Below are positions 1-5,437 of a stretch of DNA of 5,437 nt, in pieces. Source of the DNA: Bacteroidales bacterium (lineage in GTDB: Bacteria; Bacteroidota; Bacteroidia; Bacteroidales; Paludibacteraceae); assembly GCA_900768725.1 (NCBI GenBank), contig CAAGDU010000031.1, forward strand, positions 1-5,437, in the 5' to 3' direction. The notes under the pieces were generated by a model that saw only the letters and a list, made by a program, of their open reading frames with translations, did no database searches and was not told the origin of the DNA. The position numbers were made by a program, and so were the translations under genes. Within the stretch, counting starts at the first letter, position 1. Each line of letters begins with the position of its first letter.

Positions 1-1
1 C

Positions 2-202
2 AACTGCCACCTCTTGCAGCAGGTACACCACAACGCCCCGGAAGCCCGCGCGAACCTCGAAGACACCGACTATGTCATCCGTCCCGAGACCCCCGAGGAC
101 TACCGCGCCGCCATAGACCGCCTGGAAGCCTTTGCCGCCTACGAAGCCACCTTCCCGCACAAGGAGAAACAAACGCTCCCCACCCAACTTTTCCAAGAAT
201 AA
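2..202 (+). CDS. C-terminal end of an unidentified protein (5' truncated by window edge)
   Basis: Frame 2 is open from the first bases of the window to a TAA at 200-202, giving about 66 residues that end in LPTQLFQE. An in-frame TTG at 14 is probably internal rather than a start. The piece is hydrophilic and charged, with no membrane segment, so the protein is probably cytoplasmic. It contains the stretch DYVIRPETPEDYRAAIDRLE. The TPEDYxxA part recalls the C-terminal end of some nucleotidyltransferases (MobA or sugar-nucleotide type), and the VIRPE part recalls the C-terminal region of some patatin-like phospholipases. Both likenesses are weak and I do not assign a family. The amino-acid composition and the clean stop support real coding. 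The gene is not obviously in an operon with the next one, because 300 bases of AT-rich DNA follow. Confidence 0.65.
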   Translation, partial: NCHLLQQVHHNAPEARANLEDTDYVIRPETPEDYRAAIDRLEAFAAYEATFPHKEKQTLPTQLFQE

Positions 203-228
203 CTTTTTCCTCCTCATACTTCGATAGT

Positions 229-260
229 TGGTTAACGCGAACTCGAAACCACGTTTTTTT
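229..260 (+). terminator. Weak candidate terminator after the first gene
   Basis: A 5-bp inverted repeat, TGGTT (229-233) and AACCA (247-251), is followed after two bases by seven T residues (254-260). It lies about 27 bases after the stop of the first gene. The stem is short and AT-rich with a 13-nt loop, so it would be a weak rho-independent terminator. It may be only a chance pairing next to a T-run. Confidence 0.25.
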
Positions 261-322
261 CTTTCAACAAAAATTTCCAAAAATTATCCAAATATTTTTC
301 TGTAACGTATAATTGACATGTA

Positions 323-340
323 ATCCCGACAAATCGGGAT
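323..340. repeat. Palindromic hairpin ATCCCGA-CAAA-TCGGGAT
   Basis: A perfect 7-bp inverted repeat with a 4-nt loop sits in AT-rich intergenic DNA upstream of the broken acetyltransferase gene. The same core (TCCCGACA...TCGGGA) recurs as a perfect palindrome at 1080-1095, on the other side of that gene. No T-run follows directly; TTTTT begins about 8 bases later. A short dispersed repeat fits better than a dedicated terminator. Confidence 0.6.
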
Positions 341-502
341 GCAAGCATTTTTCATTAATTTATTATCAAAAACCAAATTAGTTTTGGATGCTGAAAGTAT
401 TCTCCCATATCAAACTCACATTTGTTATGTCGCCCCTTTGGGGCTTGTCATGCACCAAGTAGTAATTATCTGTTCAAATACAAGTATTTATTTTCAGTTG
501 AT

Positions 503-1035
503 ATGATTATTGAATCGAATCGTTTAGTCCTCCGCCCGTGGCGAGATGAGGATGCTCCGCTCTTGTACCGATACGCCTCCGACCCCGATGTGGGACCGCG
601 AGCAGGTTGGGCACCCCACCAATCCGTAGAGGAGAGCCTGCACATCATCCAAACCGTCTTCCGCAACCCCACCACATGGCTATCATCCGAAAGGAAGGCG
701 ACCTGCTCATCGGTGCCATAGGCTACGGACCCTCCTGCGAGTGCAACCTCCCAGCGCAGGAAGGCGAACCCACCGTAGGCTATTGGGTAGCCAAGCCTTT
801 CTGGAACCAAGGTCTCTGCACCGAAGCCCTGCAACTGATGGTTACGCATATTCGGCAGACAACTTCCATCTCCTCCCTCATCAGCGGACATTTCACCGAC
901 AACCCCGCTTCGGGCAGAGTGATGGAGAAATGCGGCTTTGTCCCCACAGGCGACATCTGCTACGACCCCACCCTCCACAACGGTGTCGCCCGCCCCATCC
1001 GCGTCCTGCGCCTAAACCTCAATACAGAAAACTAA
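503..1035 (+). pseudogene. GNAT family N-acetyltransferase (RimJ/RimL-like), broken by a -1 frameshift
   Basis: The reading begins at ATG 503 (MIIESNRLVLRPWRDED), the classic opening of Acetyltransf_3 type GNAT enzymes, which move an acetyl group from acetyl-CoA to a protein N-terminus or small amine. Frame 2 runs to about W59 (677-679) and then loses homology. Frame 1 picks up at once with AIIRKEGDLLIGAIGYG and continues to the TAA at 1033-1035. Joining them gives about 177 residues, normal for this family. The acetyl-CoA loop region is GYWVAKPFWNQGLCTEAL (about residues 93-110), with QGLCTEA standing for the Q/RxxGxG/A motif. The family motif near the end is DNPASGRVMEKCGF (about 133-146). 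One lost G in a GGG at 678-680 (TGGCT for expected TGGGCT) explains the break. An earlier in-frame TTG at 422 adds an unlikely N-terminal extension. The break could be a true mutation or a sequencing error; family certain, substrate unknown. Confidence 0.85.
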
Positions 1036-1079
1036 CAGCACCGGAAATAGTATCCTCCGCAAGAATCCCATAAATCTCG

Positions 1080-1095
1080 TCCCGACATGTCGGGA
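1080..1095. repeat. Perfect 16-bp palindrome TCCCGACATGTCGGGA
   Basis: Positions 1080-1095 read identically on both strands. They share the TCCCGACA/TCGGGA core with the hairpin at 323-340, and the two copies bracket the acetyltransferase gene. A perfect palindrome could be a dyad protein-binding site or a hairpin in RNA. The second copy with a changed centre (CAAA versus CATG) favours a hairpin-forming intergenic repeat, since the arms are kept and the loop varies. Confidence 0.6.
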
Positions 1096-1128
1096 TAAAT
1101 AGAGCGTCAGCGAACAGGAGTATTACAC

Positions 1129-1176
1129 AAATCCTTGCCGCGGGCTACGCCCTTGCAGAGATGAAGAAGGATTTTT
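1129..1176 (+). terminator. Nested hairpin followed by T-run; possible terminator or repeat element
   Basis: The outer arms AAATCCTT (1129-1136) and AAGGATTT (1167-1174) pair perfectly over 8 bp. Inside lies GGGC-TAC-GCCC (1142-1152). The right arm runs into TTTTT (1172-1176), so on the + strand it could end the transcript of the acetyltransferase gene about 95 bases after its stop. The 30-nt interior is long for a simple rho-independent terminator. The alternative is part of a dispersed repeat that includes the palindrome at 1080-1095. Confidence 0.35.
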
Positions 1177-1191
1177 AGCGGATGTTGGTAA

Positions 1192-1554
1192 CTCAGTCAG
1201 TCAGCAAAGCGCTCAGACAAGGAAAATAACGAAAACTACGCCAACTACGATAATAACGGAGACAACGAAAACAACGGAAACAACGCGAGCCGCGCGAGCC
1301 GCATCCTCACCTTCTTCCGCGACGCTTCCTACGGGCTGTATATCTTGCAGTTCTTCGTCTATATGAGCATAGGCTACCTACTCCGCGCCTATACCGCGCT
1401 CCCGCCGTGGGCGATGTACATCCTGCTCTTCCTCGCGATGTTCACCCTCACCCCCATCCTCTACCTCCTCATCCGCCGCATCCCCATCCTCCGCTACTGC
1501 GTAATAGGAATAAAGGGCATCCGAAAGACTAATTATACAAAAAAGCTGCTATGA
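1192..1554 (+). pseudogene. Remnant of a membrane acyltransferase (acyltransferase 3-like C-terminus), no start codon
   Basis: Frame 1 is open from 1192 to the TGA at 1552-1554 (about 120 residues). There is no ATG, GTG or TTG in frame before TTG 1345 and ATG 1363, both inside a hydrophobic segment. The first 37 residues are hydrophilic and Asn-rich. They lead into RILTFFRDASYGLYILQFF and two predicted membrane helices, about YILQFFVYMSIGYLLRAY and MYILLFLAMFTLTPILYLL. The tail is RRIPILRYCVIG. An SYGxY motif before a helix, a final helix and a basic R-x-P-I-L-R ending are typical of the last two helices of Acyl_transf_3 O-acetyltransferases, which acetylate surface sugars. Those enzymes are usually over 330 residues, so most of the protein is missing. 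Q replaces the H often found after SYGxYxx. The last codons lie in the terminator stem of the opposite gene. A small unrelated membrane protein starting at 1345 or 1363 is the alternative. Confidence 0.5.
1219..1302 (+). repeat. Short-period degenerate microrepeat encoding Asn-rich tract
   Basis: The stretch is built of variants of a 6-nt unit such as AACGAA, AACTAC, AACGGA and AACAAC. It ends in a perfect 9-bp tandem copy, GCGAGCCGC at 1285-1293 and 1294-1302. In frame 1 it reads as an Asn-rich tract followed by ASRASR. The reading frame is kept, so the repeat grew, or was tolerated, within a coding frame. It probably lengthened a loop or linker before the membrane segments. Confidence 0.6.
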
Positions 1555-1569
1555 CTCAACACAGCAGCT
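1538..1569 (-). terminator. Rho-independent terminator of the large surface-protein gene
   Basis: Read on the - strand, AGCTGCT (1569-1563) and AGCAGCT (1550-1544) form a perfect 7-bp stem with a 12-nt loop, followed at once by TTTTT (1543-1539). It lies about 64 bases past the stop codon of the 1128-residue gene. On the + strand no T-run follows the stem, so it acts in one direction only. The end of the acyltransferase-like frame, including its TGA, lies inside it. Confidence 0.85.
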
Positions 1570-1632
1570 CACTATGGGTTTCTGCATATAGCAGTTCCCC
1601 GAGTTCTTTTACGAGTAATTATCAGAGATTGC

Positions 1633-4600
1633 TTATAGCACAATACCCGTAATGGTGTATGCTTTGCCATCGCGCAGGATAATCACCTGCCCGTTGCGGA
1701 CAACTTTCTGCACACGCGGAGCAGCGGTTTCTGCATCCGTATTGTCAATAGCCGTGTGCTCTTCTATAACAATAGTTACAGTCAGCGACAGAGTGCCATA
1801 GGTGGCTTTCAGCTCGGCAGTACCTACGCCTAATGCCTCGATGGTTACTGCCAAATCTTCGCCGTTGGCAACAGAAGTGCATTTCACGAACGAGTCCGCC
1901 CATTCCAGCGAAATCTTCTCTGCATCGCCGCCTACCACGGTAAAGGTGATGTCGGCAGTATGTCCGACCTGCATAGTGATTTCATCGGCATCGGCATAGA
2001 AACCACCAATCTGCTCCTCGAACCATAACCCGAAGGTTGTCTCCGTGAGCAACCAAGGCTGTACGACGTTGTTGCCGAAGAGGAAGTTTTGCGCACCGAG
2101 CCACTCTGTAGTAATTGAGTCCGGCGCAATAGTCTTACCTTCGGTGGTACTATCGTTATCCACAATGGTGGTATCAATAATGGCAAGTTTTTGGATAACA
2201 TAATTGTTTGCCAAGCCCTTTTCCGGCTTGCCTACGCTCACTTTGTTGTATGACCCATCGGGATTTTGGTTGTCCCAATCCCACTCCATCTCGTCTGCAC
2301 TCGAGCGACCGATGATACGATGTGCCACCAAGTCGCCCGCAGTAGTTGACGGAACAAAGCCGATAGAGTCCACTGCCACAAGGTTGTGCTCTACGATAAT
2401 AGGCACCACTTTCTCATTCGTTGTCAGCTCTTCAAGATAGCCGATCAATCCGCCTACACTACCCTTCTTGCTTTCGGGATGGAGCATCACGAAACCTTCC
2501 GCAAAGCAGTTGTTCACCTTGCCGCGACCGGTGAAGCCCGCAATACCGCCCACATTTCCGCGACCCGTTATCTCTGCATCCACGTGGCAGTTGCTTACCA
2601 CATCGCCTTCAGCACTCTGGTCAGCCACAATGCCGCCGACTTGCAGTCCGCCGTTGATAGAGCCGGAGAAGGCGCAGGCGGTAATGGTGGTGCTGGTAGC
2701 CGTCTGACCGATGATACCGCCCACTTCCGTCTCAGGCAGGTCAATCTCGGCATTGCGTACCGAGGAACCCTCGATACGTGCATAGAGGTTAGCCGCGCCC
2801 GCGATACCGCCGAACAAGTCAGCCGAACCACTCACCACGGGATGATAGATATGGATATTGCGGAGTGTGGTGGTGGAGTCAGCGCCCGAGGGATTACCCA
2901 TCACGGCGTCAGCCACGATACCCGCGGTATACGCTCCATCAAGGAGCACTATAGGACGGTCGATGACGAGGTCAGTAATCTGCGCATTGGGATACACGTT
3001 GTGGAACAAACCGCCGTTGGAGAGCAGGAGGTTAGAGAACACATGGTCGTTACCGCGCAACACGCCGGAGAAGTTAGCCGTCAAGCCGGAGAAGGGGATC
3101 CCCATGAAGTCCACATCGTCCACCACGCTATAGTGCGCTGCGGGCGCTTTGTCTATCTGCTTGAAGTCGCCGGCGGTAGCAATCAGATACGGATTGGCTG
3201 CCGTACCCTCGCCACCTTGGAATGCCGACAGAGGCAGGTCGGTAAAGTTCATCGTGTAAAGTCGGTCGGTCTGCATGTTGGAGCGCACGCAGAGCAAAGT
3301 GGGATAGGTCTTGGTATTAAGCAGATAGATAGATACCAGCGCTCCGCCAAGGCTATCCACCGGTGCATAGTCCAGCAGTTTCTCGCCGTTGGTATTCACC
3401 ACATAGAGGTGCTCCGCCGTCTTGCTGGAACCTTCCTCAATACTCTCTTTTGCCAATACCATGTACTCGTAGGCATCGTCTTTTGTGGAGAAGAGCCACG
3501 GGTCAAGTGCATCAGCGCCGATATATACCTGCGCCATAACCACCTTGCTGCCAAGGTTGAGGTCATCGTAGTGGGAGAAAGAGCCGTCTTGGTTGAACCA
3601 TGCGATAGAGTGAATCACCTCGCCCTTATCGTTGCTTGCGCCCTGCGCCATCGAGAACACGTAGTTGTAGCCCTCGCCCGCGGGAGTGCGATCCATTGAA
3701 GTGGTCAGCGACAATCCGCCTATCACGGCAGGAATCTGCGCTGCAATCTCCAGCGAAGGCAAATCCACATAGGTAAAGGTAGTCTCTTGGTTCACCGTTT
3801 GCAGGAAGCACCATTGGGTGGGTTGCCCTGCTATCTCGCTCATGCGAATATCGCCCATGGTCTCTTCTGCGATGGTGCTGATGCGCTCGCCGTTTTTATT
3901 GTAGAGGTAGAACGAACGCAAGAAATCATCGGCGGTGGTATAGTCGTCGAAAGTAATCACAAAGATAGGGTCGGTTGTATTATCAAACTCGCCGAAAGTA
4001 ATGTCTTCATTGCCGCGGAAGCCGCCCATATAGGGGAAAGTATAGATATACTCGCTCGTCTCGGGCACAGGTATCTTTGTTTGGCTTGTCTGTTGGTAGT
4101 TGCTGTTGTAGAGCGTGATAACAAGGTTGTTATCCGGCGTTACGACAGGGTCTTCGAATACAGAGACTGTGGGGTCGAAGAAGGGTTTCTCGTAGAACGA
4201 AGTAGCAAACACCAACGCATTGCCTTTGCGCACCATATAGACGGGCAGGGGCTCGTTGCCGGACGATGCCACATACTCGTAGTCAATCTTAAAGGTATGC
4301 ACCTTGATAGGCTGCGTAGAGGCATAGCCGCCTTTCTTATAGACATGGAAATTGATGAAGTACTTCTCATCGGTGGTTGTATCATTCACCTGCACCTCTT
4401 CAAACGACTCATCGTAGAACAGCATGTAGTAGTCTTCAGCCCATTGGTCAACCGCCATATCAATGGCTTGGCACTCGTTGCCTTCTATAGTTGCCAATCG
4501 CTGACCGTTGCCGCCGATAGCAAAAGCATCGTTGAAGAAACGACCGGTTTGGTCTGCTGTTACCACATGGGCAAACAGCATCACCTCGTAGTTATCGTCC

Positions 4601-5019
4601 GAGTTGAAGAACTTCTTGGTTACCAGCGGGTTGAGTTGCACATAGTTAACACCGAGATCGCCTTCGCGAAGATCGAAAGTGTCGGTGAACTGACCTTTGA
4701 GTTGGCGCTGTGCATCGTAAATCTTCACGGTAACAGCAGTGTAATACGTAGCATACTCCAGGGTGTCAGTAGTATAGTCCATCGTGTAGGTCCATACGTT
4801 ACCATCGGGACCATTAATGGTGCCGAAGGTCTGGGATGCAGGGAGTAACGCATCGGGGGTTTCCACTGCCGCTTGCTTGCGGGTACGGTGTTGGAGCACA
4901 GAGGCTTGCCCACGCTCGCTCCATTGGCGATTGCCGGCAAACTCCGCCGCCGATGCCGACAGCGATACTAAACAGAACGCCAATACGCCAAAGAAATAAA
5001 GGGAATGTTTTCTTTTCAT
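1633..5019 (-). CDS. Large secreted/surface protein with propeller-like repeats, GLUG repeats, Ig-like domain and C-terminal tail
   Basis: This is an intact gene of 1128 residues with start ATG at 5019-5017. Residues 1-24 are a signal peptide: basic MKRKH, a hydrophobic core, and cleavage after SASA or SASAA. Residues about 65-600 carry roughly six loose repeats in which a strand such as YEVMLFA, FVITFDDY or YEYMVLAKE is followed by a strand ending in NGxxL/I, as in NKNGERISTI and NTNGEKLLDY; this suggests a beta-propeller. A new domain opens at 602 with GGEGTAANPYLI, then FSGVLRGNDHVFSNL, typical of beta-helical GLUG proteins. GLUG-type VGGI/L or FGGI turns lie near 736, 767, 794, 823 and 855. 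The beta-helix part closes with WLGAQNFLFGNNVVQPW (973-989). An Ig-like (Big_2-type) domain covers about 1007-1086. The tail QKVVRNGQVIILRDGKAYTI (1104-1123) resembles C-terminal signals of Bacteroidales exported proteins (type IX secretion-like). No catalytic motif is seen. A surface or extracellular role is inferred; ligand unknown. It is a single-gene unit with its own promoter and terminator. Confidence 0.93.
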   Translation of the reverse strand: MKRKHSLYFFGVLAFCLVSLSASAAEFAGNRQWSERGQASVLQHRTRKQAAVETPDALLPASQTFGTINGPDGNVWTYTMDYTTDTLEYATYYTAVTVKIYDAQRQLKGQFTDTFDLREGDLGVNYVQLNPLVTKKFFNSDDNYEVMLFAHVVTADQTGRFFNDAFAIGGNGQRLATIEGNECQAIDMAVDQWAEDYYMLFYDESFEEVQVNDTTTDEKYFINFHVYKKGGYASTQPIKVHTFKIDYEYVASSGNEPLPVYMVRKGNALVFATSFYEKPFFDPTVSVFEDPVVTPDNNLVITLYNSNYQQTSQTKIPVPETSEYIYTFPYMGGFRGNEDITFGEFDNTTDPIFVITFDDYTTADDFLRSFYLYNKNGERISTIAEETMGDIRMSEIAGQPTQWCFLQTVNQETTFTYVDLPSLEIAAQIPAVIGGLSLTTSMDRTPAGEGYNYVFSMAQGASNDKGEVIHSIAWFNQDGSFSHYDDLNLGSKVVMAQVYIGADALDPWLFSTKDDAYEYMVLAKESIEEGSSKTAEHLYVVNTNGEKLLDYAPVDSLGGALVSIYLLNTKTYPTLLCVRSNMQTDRLYTMNFTDLPLSAFQGGEGTAANPYLIATAGDFKQIDKAPAAHYSVVDDVDFMGIPFSGLTANFSGVLRGNDHVFSNLLLSNGGLFHNVYPNAQITDLVIDRPIVLLDGAYTAGIVADAVMGNPSGADSTTTLRNIHIYHPVVSGSADLFGGIAGAANLYARIEGSSVRNAEIDLPETEVGGIIGQTATSTTITACAFSGSINGGLQVGGIVADQSAEGDVVSNCHVDAEITGRGNVGGIAGFTGRGKVNNCFAEGFVMLHPESKKGSVGGLIGYLEELTTNEKVVPIIVEHNLVAVDSIGFVPSTTAGDLVAHRIIGRSSADEMEWDWDNQNPDGSYNKVSVGKPEKGLANNYVIQKLAIIDTTIVDNDSTTEGKTIAPDSITTEWLGAQNFLFGNNVVQPWLLTETTFGLWFEEQIGGFYADADEITMQVGHTADITFTVVGGDAEKISLEWADSFVKCTSVANGEDLAVTIEALGVGTAELKATYGTLSLTVTIVIEEHTAIDNTDAETAAPRVQKVVRNGQVIILRDGKAYTITGIVL

Positions 5020-5066
5020 ACTTTAATTATATTTATTGTTAAATGTTGTTTGCGTTGTCCGGGTAC

Positions 5067-5083
5067 GCGGGCGTCTCGCCCGC
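5067..5083 (-). promoter_or_regulatory. GC-rich hairpin in the 5' leader of the large gene
   Basis: On the - strand, GCGGGCG-AGA-CGCCCGC forms a perfect 7-bp, almost pure GC stem with a 3-nt loop. It sits about 48 bases upstream of the start codon, between the proposed promoter and the gene, so it should be present in the mRNA leader. No T-run follows, so it is not a usual terminator. It may stabilise the mRNA, affect translation, or be a dispersed palindromic repeat that landed here. Confidence 0.55.
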
Positions 5084-5114
5084 TTTGTTATTTTCGTAGA
5101 TGTCGTAGTTTTTG

Positions 5115-5146
5115 TAAAGATAGGTGAAACAACTCAATTGTGCAAA
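5115..5146 (-). promoter_or_regulatory. Candidate Bacteroidetes-type promoter for the large gene
   Basis: On the - strand a TTTG (5146-5143) is followed after 20 bases by TATCTTTA (5122-5115). The known Bacteroidetes primary sigma consensus is TTTG near -33 and TAnnTTTG near -7 with about this spacing; only the last base of the -7 element differs. Transcription would start near 5108, giving a leader of about 90 nt. The bases just before the ATG (AATTAAAGT) are A/T-rich without a Shine-Dalgarno sequence, as is usual in this phylum. Confidence 0.6.
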
Positions 5147-5437
5147 AGTACTGCTTTTTTTCTATATGTGCAAATAATGTGCCATTTATTGTACAAAATT
5201 AACCAAAAAGAACCAAAAAACGGCATTGCCATGGATGGAAAGCACGTCAGATATGGAGAAATATGTCCTATACACAGCAAAAGCATACGGCTATCAGCCT
5301 CCTTTACAATTGTCCATTTTTCCAAACATGATTCCCCGAAACAGAGCCCCTATCCAACCCTGATTAGATACAGACATCACCGAGACCTAACCGAGAATCC
5401 TGAACTCCGTACATAACTTACACCAATTGTCCAAAAC
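5147..5437. other. AT-rich region upstream of the large gene, no convincing gene
   Basis: This stretch has low GC content up to about 5220 and no reading frame that looks like protein. The open frames present are short (about 60 residues) and have no recognised motif. Two copies of CAATTGTCCA lie at 5307-5316 and 5424-5433, and a near copy, CAATTGTGCA, lies at 5135-5144 next to the proposed -33 element. The next gene must start beyond the window. Confidence 0.55.

Larger units (their letters stand above)
203..502. other. AT-rich intergenic region with small palindromes
   Basis: These 300 bases contain no convincing gene. They are strongly AT-rich, with A/T runs around 253-300. Three small inverted repeats are visible. 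One is ATCCCGA/TCGGGAT at 323-340, listed separately. The second is CCAAA/TTTGG at 373-387. The third is GCCCC-TTT-GGGGC at 432-444. A weak Bacteroidetes -7-like string, TATAATTG, lies at 308-315, but no matching TTTG sits about 20 bases upstream, so I do not call a promoter. The promoter of the acetyltransferase gene must be here if it has its own, but I could not place it. Confidence 0.6.
1036..1191. other. Non-coding block with two inverted repeats
   Basis: No reading frame here looks like protein. The block starts right after the acetyltransferase stop and ends at the TAA at 1189-1191, after which the acyltransferase-like frame opens. It holds the palindrome at 1080-1095 and the nested hairpin at 1129-1174. 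The dense pairing and lack of coding signal suggest either a dispersed intergenic repeat or a structured transcript end. Confidence 0.5.

Noticed and set aside
311..326. Sigma-70 style TTGACATGTAAT upstream of the acetyltransferase gene
   Set aside because: The two elements abut without the required spacer, and the host looks like a Bacteroidetes, which uses a different consensus.
466..978. A 170-residue - strand frame across the acetyltransferase gene
   Set aside because: The + strand carries clear GNAT motifs in two joined frames; the - strand product shows no family features.
1583..1640. Imperfect direct repeat TGCATATAGCA / TGCTTATAGCA around the stop codon of the large gene
   Set aside because: It is only 11 bases with a mismatch, has no mobile element between the copies, and is compatible with chance.
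2386..3699. A 437-residue open frame on the + strand, opposite the large gene
   Set aside because: It lies entirely antisense to a clearly real gene with signal peptide and repeats. Its composition (rich in His, Arg, Val and Ala, no domain) is that of a mirror frame created by codon bias.
3787..4848. A 353-residue open frame on the + strand, opposite the large gene
   Set aside because: It is also a mirror frame of the large gene, with no recognisable domain, no promoter and no independent start context.
5134..5325. 63-residue - strand frame with a hydrophobic middle
   Set aside because: It starts at TTG, runs into the proposed promoter of the large gene, and its hydrophobicity is explained by T-rich DNA.
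5231..5416. ATG-started 61-residue + strand frame (MDGKHVRYGEICPIHSK...)
   Set aside because: No family, no ribosome-binding or promoter context that I can support, and a composition typical of chance translation.

Overview
The window looks like chromosomal DNA from a member of the Bacteroidetes, most likely the order Bacteroidales. Genes are moderately GC-rich and intergenic DNA is strongly AT-rich. Start codons lack Shine-Dalgarno sequences. The large gene has a plausible Bacteroidetes-type promoter (TTTG, 20-nt spacer, TAtcTTTa). Its product combines GLUG repeats, a bacterial Ig-like domain and a C-terminal tail of the kind found on exported Bacteroidales proteins. Genus cannot be fixed from the sequence alone.

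Layout from left to right. Positions 2-202 hold the C-terminal end of an unidentified protein on the + strand. Positions 203-502 are AT-rich and contain a CCCGA/TCGGG hairpin. Positions 503-1035 encode a RimJ/RimL-like GNAT acetyltransferase broken by one -1 frameshift near 679. Positions 1036-1191 hold a second CCCGACA/TGTCGGG palindrome and a longer nested hairpin. Positions 1192-1554 hold an open frame without a start codon; it looks like the C-terminal end of a membrane acyltransferase preceded by an Asn-rich microrepeat. Positions 1633-5019 on the - strand carry one large intact gene (1128 aa) for a secreted or surface protein. It has its own terminator at 1538-1569 and a leader of roughly 90 nt with a strong GC hairpin. 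Positions 5147-5437 show no convincing gene.

The genes do not form an evident pathway. The left third looks like a decaying accessory stretch, with one frameshifted gene, one truncated gene and palindromic repeats between them. The right two thirds is a single-gene transcription unit for a large multidomain exported protein. Its function is unknown; a surface, adhesive or scaffold role is inferred from architecture only. I found no mobile-element transposase, CRISPR array, tRNA or rRNA, and no firm evidence of an undescribed multi-gene system. The most interesting items are the domain architecture of the large protein, its leader hairpin, and the repeat-like structured block at 1080-1186.
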